From an uncultured Eubacteriales bacterium (GTDB lineage: Bacteria > Bacillota > Clostridia > Oscillospirales > Acutalibacteraceae), in NCBI GenBank assembly GCA_900317215.1, contig ONFW01000005.1, positions 1 to 7,715 of the forward strand: a stretch of 7,715 nucleotides of DNA, read 5' to 3'. The position numbers were made by a program, and so were the translations under genes. Below, piece by piece: positions 1-4,228 of this stretch. The number at the start of each line of letters is the position of its first letter. Position 1 is the stretch's first letter. The notes below the pieces were generated by a model that saw only the letters and a list, made by a program, of their open reading frames with translations, made no database searches and was not told the DNA's origin.

Positions 1-1085
1 CTTGCACATAAAGGTATATCATCACCCTTTATGCCGTAGGGATAGCCTGAGCCGTCCCAACATTCGTGATGATACAGCGCTACTGCCTTTGCAACATTGA
101 GAAAATCCTCGTTTTCGATATCACCCATTGCCTGCTCTATTATCTTCTTGCCGTTTTTTGTGTGATCCTTGATCTTTTTGAACTCCTCTTCTGTCAGCTT
201 GCCGGGCTTTAGCAGGATAGCATCCGGAACGGTGATCTTTCCGATATCGTGCAGAGGAGCTGAGAGGATCGTGTTTTTGGCATACTGCTCGTTGAGTATG
301 TCGCTGTATTTGCCCTGCTTCATCAGCTCTAAGACGAGAGCCTGAACATACTCGCTGGTGCGAAGAACGTGCTTTCCGGTGTTGCCGTCCCTTGCCTCAA
401 TGATGTTTGCAAAGCTGATTATTATCTGGTTCTGCATGCGCTCTATATGAGCTATCTTCTGATCTACACTGACGTCAAGCTCGCTGCGCTTATTGTCTAT
501 TGAAGTCACTACCCTGCCGGAATAGATCGCCGTGGCGAGCAGGCTCGTCACGCAGTTGACTATCAGCAGAGTCTTGTTTATATAATCCGGTAGTCTGTAT
601 GGTGCGTCGTAGTCATTAAAATACACAAGCAGGAATATGAATGTAAGGGCTGAAAGAACAGTGATGCATGCCCTTACGATTTTTATCATTCTGCCCTTTT
701 TGCTTATGAACACCGAAAGGAACATCAGCGGTATCATCAGGTACTGAAAGCCCGGCTCCAGACCGAAAAGGGCAACGGAGCAGATCTGATGAAGGAAAAG
801 CTCGCCTATTGTAAGCAGAGTACAGGGCAGCCAGGAGCCCTTGAAATGCTTGAGCAGGATAACGAAGGTGGCATAGAAAAGCACGCCGACAAAGTCGAAT
901 ATCTGAAGAATGAATATATTAAAAAAGGAGAAAACAATAAGGTAGCCAGTGTGCAGCAAAAGACAGATAAGAAAAAAACTATTGAGCGGTGCAGAGAACG
1001 ACGCAAAGGCGGCGTAATCCTTATCGTTATTATATGAGGGGGTGCCGACAAAAAAATCGGTAAGCCTGTTCTTTGTTGTATTCAT
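1..1085 (-). CDS. Membrane-anchored HD-GYP domain protein, probable c-di-GMP phosphodiesterase (3' end beyond window)
   Basis: Reading the minus strand from the ATG at 1085 gives an open frame of 361 residues that runs off the window, so the C-terminus is missing. Residues about 35-190 hold roughly six hydrophobic segments (near 35-55, 57-78, 86-108, 113-128, 138-155 and 172-190). A short polar linker (about 195-220) leads into an HD-GYP domain: GKHVLRTSEY near 238-246, the metal-binding HDIGK at 279-283, PDAILLKPGKLTEEEF at 287-302, a further His at 308, and HHECWDGSGYP at 339-349, which carries the GYP signature. HD-GYP proteins hydrolyse cyclic-di-GMP to pGpG or GMP, and all family motifs visible in this part are intact. 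The multi-pass N-terminus is presumably a sensor or anchor; I do not recognise its family and its signal is unknown. A GAGAG/GTGG purine stretch precedes the start. The gene diverges from the deacetylase gene. Confidence 0.9.
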   Translation of the reverse strand, partial: MNTTKNRLTDFFVGTPSYNNDKDYAAFASFSAPLNSFFLICLLLHTGYLIVFSFFNIFILQIFDFVGVLFYATFVILLKHFKGSWLPCTLLTIGELFLHQICSVALFGLEPGFQYLMIPLMFLSVFISKKGRMIKIVRACITVLSALTFIFLLVYFNDYDAPYRLPDYINKTLLIVNCVTSLLATAIYSGRVVTSIDNKRSELDVSVDQKIAHIERMQNQIIISFANIIEARDGNTGKHVLRTSEYVQALVLELMKQGKYSDILNEQYAKNTILSAPLHDIGKITVPDAILLKPGKLTEEEFKKIKDHTKNGKKIIEQAMGDIENEDFLNVAKAVALYHHECWDGSGYPYGIKGDDIPLCA

Positions 1086-1143
1086 GAAATCCACTCTCTC
1101 ATTATGTAGTAGTCGGAGATTCGGGAAAAGATATATTTAGGTC

Positions 1144-1172
1144 ATTATAACATATTTAGTTTTATATGGCAA
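1144..1172 (-). promoter_or_regulatory. Sigma-A-type promoter for the HD-GYP gene
   Basis: On the minus strand, TTGCCA (1172-1167) is followed by a 17-nt spacer and a perfect TATAAT (1149-1144). A TG one base upstream of the -10 box makes it an extended -10. Transcription would start near 1137, leaving a leader of about 50 nt before the ATG at 1085. The prediction comes from sequence match alone. Confidence 0.7.
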
Positions 1173-1203
1173 TATTTTTCGTGGAATATCATGAAATTAT
1201 TTC

Positions 1204-1210
1204 GGGGGAG
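1204..1210 (+). promoter_or_regulatory. Ribosome binding site fixing the deacetylase start at 1215
   Basis: GGGGGAG lies 4 nt upstream of the ATG at 1215. An earlier in-frame ATG at 1191 has no comparable site and would place this purine stretch inside the gene. A later ATG at 1227 is too far away. I therefore place the start at 1215. No convincing plus-strand promoter was found in 1086-1203, although the stretch is AT-rich. Confidence 0.7.
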
Positions 1211-1214
1211 AATT

Positions 1215-2081
1215 ATGTATATCAGTATGAAACTGAACAAGCTGAGATTATCGGTGATCTCGGCTGTCATAGCTGCCGCTGCTGCGCTGTGTATCATAGT
1301 GCCGGCTTTCTCTGAGAGCGAGGCTTCCCCTGCTCCGGTGCTGCACACTATCATGTATCATGGCTTCACAAAAAACAATGCAAAGCAGAACAGCTATATG
1401 ATAGACCCTTCATTTCTGGAGGAGGACCTGAGCTATCTGCGGGAAAACGGATATACTTCTGTTGGTATCAACGAGCTTGCGGCATATTTCGACAGCGGTG
1501 TGCCCCTTCCGGAAAAGCCCGTGATGCTGACCTTTGACGACGGCTATTACAGCAATTATCTCTATGCCCTTCCTTTGCTTAAAAAATACGGCTTCAAGGC
1601 AGTCCTGTCCCCTATAGGACGGGCGTGCGAGGATGCTGACAGCGAGAAAAAGCAGGATGAGTTCTATTCGCAATGCACAACAGAACAGCTAAGGGAAATG
1701 TTCTCCTCGGGCGTTTTTGAGCCAGCCTGTCACAGCTATGATCTTCACAGACTGAAAAACGGCATACAGGGAGTTCAGAAAAGGCAGGATGAGACAGAAA
1801 CTGAATACAAGCGGCGTCTGCATGATGATATTGCCCTTTTTCGCAGGCTTCTGAAGGAAAAAACGGGAGCGGAGACTGTCTGCTTTACCTATCCCTTTGG
1901 TGCAAAAAGTGAGGAAACAGAGGAGATAGTGAAAGAGGAGGGCTTCAGGGCGGCTATGGACTGCGAGGAAAAGCCGACAGTTTTATCTTCGCCGGAGGAG
2001 CTTTATCATATTCACCGTTATCTCAGACCGAACGGAATATCCGCAAGGGAATTTTTTGAGGACAAGCTTGCTGAAACATAA
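1215..2081 (+). CDS. Exported polysaccharide deacetylase (CE4 / NodB-like)
   Basis: The product is 288 residues. A positively charged start (MKLNKLR) and a hydrophobic run at about residues 13-31 form a signal peptide or N-terminal anchor, with a possible cleavage after AFS at 31-33. The mature part opens with the family-typical LHTIMYHGF. CE4 motif 1 is TFDDGY (catalytic Asp108, metal ligand Asp109), motif 2 is HSYDLH (metal ligands His173 and His178), and motif 3 is FTYPFG at about 224-229. A late HIHRY segment may supply the motif 5 His. These enzymes remove acetyl groups from N-acetylglucosamine or N-acetylmuramic acid in peptidoglycan or surface polysaccharide. All metal-binding residues are present, so activity is expected; the substrate cannot be told from sequence. 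An amidase gene follows after 24 nt, suggesting one transcript and a role in wall remodelling. Confidence 0.88.
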   Translation: MYISMKLNKLRLSVISAVIAAAAALCIIVPAFSESEASPAPVLHTIMYHGFTKNNAKQNSYMIDPSFLEEDLSYLRENGYTSVGINELAAYFDSGVPLPEKPVMLTFDDGYYSNYLYALPLLKKYGFKAVLSPIGRACEDADSEKKQDEFYSQCTTEQLREMFSSGVFEPACHSYDLHRLKNGIQGVQKRQDETETEYKRRLHDDIALFRRLLKEKTGAETVCFTYPFGAKSEETEEIVKEEGFRAAMDCEEKPTVLSSPEELYHIHRYLRPNGISAREFFEDKLAET

Positions 2082-2105
2082 TAATGATCCTGAGGAGGAG
2101 AGACT

Positions 2106-2855
2106 ATGCCCGATGTATTTCTCAGCCCGTCAACACAGGAGTATAATCCCTATTACGGCGGAGGAAACGAAGAATACTATATGAATATACTGACCGATGC
2201 GCTGATACCCTATCTTGACGCTTCCGGTATAAGCTACGGCAGGAATGACACAGCAGGAACGTTTCTTGATTCGGTAAGACGATCTAATACTAAGGACTAT
2301 TCACTTCATCTGGCGCTTCATTCCAACGCTTCTCCGCCACAGAGCGCAGGCAGAGCAAGAGGCTCACAGGTGTATTATTATCCCGCGGGAGAAAACAGCG
2401 CAAGGGCGGCTGATATCTTTGCAGGAGAGCTGAAAAGGATATATCCGGATCCTCAGCTTGTTAATACGATCCCGACAACTGCATTGGGAGAGATAGTAAA
2501 AACAAGGGCGCCGGCGGTGCTTATTGAGACAGCTTATCATGACAATCCGGAGGACGCGGAGTGGATAAGGGACAATATCGATGAGCTTGCCAAAGCTCTT
2601 GCCCTCGGGATAGGAGAGTATCTCGGAAAGGAGATAAGTGAGCCCTCCCCGGGAGGCTACGGAACAGTGACGACCCGTGGAGGAAGTCTGAATCTGAGGG
2701 CGGAGCCTACGGTGAATTCCGGCGTCAGGGCGGCAATACCCAACGGCACAAGGCTGAAACTGATATCACGGAGCGGAGAATGGTTCCTCACCGAATACAA
2801 CGGCATCGTGGGTTATGTGAACAGCGCATATATAAGAAGAGATTCACAGGGATAA
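2106..2855 (+). CDS. N-acetylmuramoyl-L-alanine amidase (Amidase_3 type) with C-terminal SH3b domain
   Basis: The product is 249 residues, preceded by GAGGAGG 8 nt before the ATG. Residues 1-175 resemble Amidase_3: LSPSTQEYN at the first motif position, NEEYYMN (Glu22/Glu23, the usual zinc-binding Glu position), LHSNA (zinc ligand His72), and VLIETAYHDN (likely catalytic Glu141). Residues about 186-246 form a bacterial SH3 domain (GSLNLRAEPTVNSG, then GEWFLTEYNGIVGYVNSAYI), a common wall-binding module. Such enzymes cut the MurNAc-L-Ala bond of peptidoglycan. Two points are odd. The first zinc His of the usual DxGHGG motif is absent, and His145 may compensate. There is also no signal peptide, as in phage endolysins and some clostridial autolysins, so the route out of the cell is unclear. 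It probably shares a transcript with the upstream deacetylase. Confidence 0.85.
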   Translation: MPDVFLSPSTQEYNPYYGGGNEEYYMNILTDALIPYLDASGISYGRNDTAGTFLDSVRRSNTKDYSLHLALHSNASPPQSAGRARGSQVYYYPAGENSARAADIFAGELKRIYPDPQLVNTIPTTALGEIVKTRAPAVLIETAYHDNPEDAEWIRDNIDELAKALALGIGEYLGKEISEPSPGGYGTVTTRGGSLNLRAEPTVNSGVRAAIPNGTRLKLISRSGEWFLTEYNGIVGYVNSAYIRRDSQG

Positions 2856-2856
2856 T

Positions 2857-2872
2857 TATTATATATATAATA
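2857..2872. repeat. Perfect 16-bp AT-only palindrome
   Basis: TATTATATATATAATA lies 1 nt after the amidase stop and 11 nt before the -35 box of the rubrerythrin promoter. It contains no GC pairs and lacks a clean T tract, so it is a poor intrinsic terminator. It may act as an AT-rich upstream promoter element or easily melted DNA. No GC-rich terminator separates the amidase from the next promoter. Confidence 0.4.
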
Positions 2873-2883
2873 TAAAAATATGC

Positions 2884-2912
2884 TTTACAAGCAGCAAAAA
2901 CTATGATATATT
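2884..2912 (+). promoter_or_regulatory. Sigma-A-type promoter for the rubrerythrin gene
   Basis: TTTACA (2884-2889), a 17-nt spacer and TATATT (2907-2912) each match the consensus at 5 of 6 positions. A start near 2915-2921 would give a leader of about 205 nt, unusually long for one small gene. An overlapping TATGAT (2902-2907) has no -35 box at the right distance. No PerR-like or other operator was identified with confidence. Confidence 0.6.
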
Positions 2913-2915
2913 TAA

Positions 2916-3125
2916 GGCGGCACAGTGCAAAGCCGTCCGATAGCGAAGCACTGCGTTTGCGGCATTGTCCTTGTACGGTACTGCCACGATTGATCTGAAA
3001 TGATAATTGCCGGAAAACGGCAGCGGATATTCGCTGAGAGTACGGCGTTGTGCAGCTTATGTGCATAAGGCAGGAGGTCCGGGAGAAATGTCCGATGACT
3101 ATAGAAATAAACGGAGGTAAAGAAA
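2916..3125 (+). promoter_or_regulatory. Long structured 5' leader of rubrerythrin mRNA (unknown class)
   Basis: Several possible RNA structures can be read directly. At the 5' end, 2916-2921 pairs with 2932-2937 and the loop 2923-2928 pairs with 2948-2953, forming an H-type pseudoknot. Hairpins follow: TGCCG/CGGCA at 3008-3022, CAGCG/CGCTG at 3021-3036 (sharing two bases with the previous one, so they compete), and CTTAT/ATAAG with a 4-nt loop at 3056-3069. The last part holds a short upstream ORF at 3088-3120. I compared it from memory with common riboswitch classes and recognised none, and there is no clear terminator hairpin in the leader. Regulation of translation is the more natural guess. 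Confidence 0.4.
3088..3120 (+). CDS. Candidate 10-residue upstream ORF (leader peptide) before rubrerythrin
   Basis: ATG at 3088 opens a 10-codon frame, MSDDYRNKRR, ending with TAA at 3118-3120. A full AGGAGG at 3072-3077 stands 10 nt before the ATG, within a usable if slightly long range. The last sense codons overlap the rubrerythrin ribosome binding site (GGAGG, 3113-3117), and the stop lies 5 nt before the rubrerythrin ATG in a different frame. This layout suits translational coupling or reinitiation. The peptide is too short for homology judgement, and the AGGAGG could be a chance purine run or standby site. Confidence 0.3.
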   Translation: MSDDYRNKRR

Positions 3126-3671
3126 ATGAAAAAGTTTGTCTGTACAGTATGCGGCTATGTCTATGAGGGCGCAGAGGCTCCGGAGCAGTGTCCGGTATGC
3201 AAGGCACCGAAGGAAAAGTTTAAGGAGAGCGTTTCAGACGGCAGCTTTGCGACCTATCATGAGGTAGGCGTTGCCAAGGGCGTAGATCCCGAGATCTATA
3301 AGGAGCTTGTCAACAATTTTAACGGTGAGTGCAGCGAGGTAGGAATGTATCTTGCAATGGCAAGGCAGGCTGACAGGGAGGGCTATCCTGAGATATCTGC
3401 AGCCTTTACAAAATATGCCTTTGAGGAAGCTGAGCATGCAGCAAAGTTTGCTGAGCTTTTGGGCGAGGTGCTGACCTCATCGACAAAGAAGAACCTTGAG
3501 ATGCGTGTAGATGCCGAGACAGGTGCCTGCGAGGGCAAGTTTGAGCTTGCTAAGAAGGCAAAGGCACAGAACCTTGATGCTATCCATGATACCGTACACG
3601 AAATGGCAAAGGACGAAGCTCGTCATGGTGCAGGCTTTGCAGGACTGCTCAAGAGATACTTCGGTGAGTGA
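3126..3671 (+). CDS. Reverse rubrerythrin (rubredoxin domain followed by ferritin-like diiron domain)
   Basis: The product is 181 residues. Residues 1-36 form a rubredoxin-like iron site with CxxC pairs at Cys6/Cys9 and Cys22/Cys25, in the family pattern VCGYVYEG and CPVCKAP. Residues about 53-180 form a four-helix ferritin-like domain with diiron ligands in two ExxH motifs (Glu101-His104 within EEAEH, Glu164-His167 within DEARH) plus Glu68/Glu71, Glu136 and Glu159. Classical rubrerythrin has the opposite domain order, so this is the 'reverse' type known from clostridia, which reduces hydrogen peroxide and is part of NADH-linked peroxide and oxygen defence. All expected metal ligands are present. 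GGAGG lies 8 nt before the ATG. The gene appears to be a single unit, with its own promoter at 2884-2912 and a strong terminator at 3765-3797. Confidence 0.93.
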   Translation: MKKFVCTVCGYVYEGAEAPEQCPVCKAPKEKFKESVSDGSFATYHEVGVAKGVDPEIYKELVNNFNGECSEVGMYLAMARQADREGYPEISAAFTKYAFEEAEHAAKFAELLGEVLTSSTKKNLEMRVDAETGACEGKFELAKKAKAQNLDAIHDTVHEMAKDEARHGAGFAGLLKRYFGE

Positions 3672-3764
3672 TCGCACAGGCCGGACTGCGCTCATGTGAA
3701 GCAGCAAACGCTGTTTACCCATTGAGACTCACAGGCCGGGTCTTTGCGGAAAAATGTTTTAAAG

Positions 3765-3797
3765 AGGACAGACTCATAGCGGTCTGTCCTTTTTTTT
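3765..3797 (+). terminator. Strong intrinsic terminator after rubrerythrin
   Basis: AGGACAGAC (3765-3773) pairs perfectly with GTCTGTCCT (3782-3790) around an 8-nt loop. A run of T follows through 3797 (eight Ts counting 3790). It ends the rubrerythrin transcript 94 nt after the stop codon. Confidence 0.93.
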
Positions 3798-4148
3798 CGG
3801 AGGCAATGAATTTGGAGAAAGAGACAGAGCTGTTATTGTATAAATACACTTGGACAATTATTTGCATCTTTCTGTTGGCTTTGTGAGCAGAGTTTACTAT
3901 GGAGTCCGTATTGATAGTGCTTATGCCTGTCAGAATGAGTTCCGCAAAGAAAACAGACTTAGCTAAACACAGCGCAGTGCCTGCGCCACAACATCATGCG
4001 TCAAAACACGGCGAATTTAGGAAGGGTGCGCGGTGTTCTGTGGACACCTCTCAGCCGTAGGCTGAGAAGCACCGACCGAGCCGGCAGGCGAGACCGGAGG
4101 CACCCATTTTTTCGCAGGAAAAGGGTGTTCCAGCATGGATTGTCACTG
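3798..4148. other. Gene-poor intergenic stretch of about 350 bp
   Basis: No convincing protein gene lies here. A 26-codon frame at 3806-3886 encodes a short charged N-terminus followed by one hydrophobic helix. GGAGG is only 2 nt before its ATG and the frame starts just after a terminator, so it is doubtful. The second half (3972-4112) holds a cluster of inverted repeats described separately. Longer frames crossing the repeats on either strand have no recognisable domains. Confidence 0.5.
3972..4112 (+). repeat. Cluster of inverted repeats with terminal T tract; possible structured RNA or palindromic repeat element
   Basis: Several stems fall within 141 nt. GCGCAG/CTGCGC (3972-3986) has a 3-nt loop. 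GGTGT/ACACC spans 4032-4048. TCTCAGCC/GGCTGAGA (4049-4067) is an 8-bp stem with a 3-nt loop. CCGG/CCGG spans 4081-4097. An outer GGGTGC/GCACCC (4024-4029 with 4100-4105) encloses the last three and is followed by ATTTTTT (4106-4112). CGGTG (4031-4035) can instead pair with CACCG (4070-4074). Two halves are related: AGCCG-n-AGGC-GAGA occurs near 4053-4067 and near 4079-4093, each followed by CACC. It could be a small RNA, a REP/MITE-like repeat, or an unusual terminator; sequence alone does not decide. Confidence 0.5.
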
Positions 4149-4177
4149 TTGAAAAAAAACAGGCTGTGTGGTAGAAT
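4149..4177 (+). promoter_or_regulatory. Extended -10 promoter for the U32-dut unit
   Basis: TTGAAA (4149-4154), a 17-nt spacer and TAGAAT (4172-4177) with TG one base upstream (4169-4170) fit a sigma-A extended -10 promoter. Transcription would start near 4184, leaving about 45 nt of leader. A perfect TATAAT at 4203-4208 has no -35 partner and lies too close to the ribosome binding site. Confidence 0.7.
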
Positions 4178-4228
4178 TAACATATTGTTACAAATTATGA
4201 AATATAATCGCCGGAAGGGAGACAAAGA

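Noticed and set aside
1191..1214. Deacetylase start at the upstream ATG 1191
   Set aside because: No ribosome binding site is present before it, whereas GGGGGAG is well placed for the ATG at 1215.
3000..3068. A 22-codon frame in the rubrerythrin leader ending CSLCA
   Set aside because: It has no ribosome binding site and overlaps the predicted hairpins; the cysteine pair is probably chance.
3060..3110. Resemblance of the leader (AAGGCAGGAGG..CCGATGAC) to the end of a cobalamin riboswitch
   Set aside because: The element order is wrong and the other conserved cobalamin segments are absent.
4203..4208. Perfect TATAAT as the U32 promoter
   Set aside because: There is no -35 box at 16-18 nt, and transcription would start inside the ribosome binding site; the TTGAAA/TAGAAT pair at 4149-4177 fits better.
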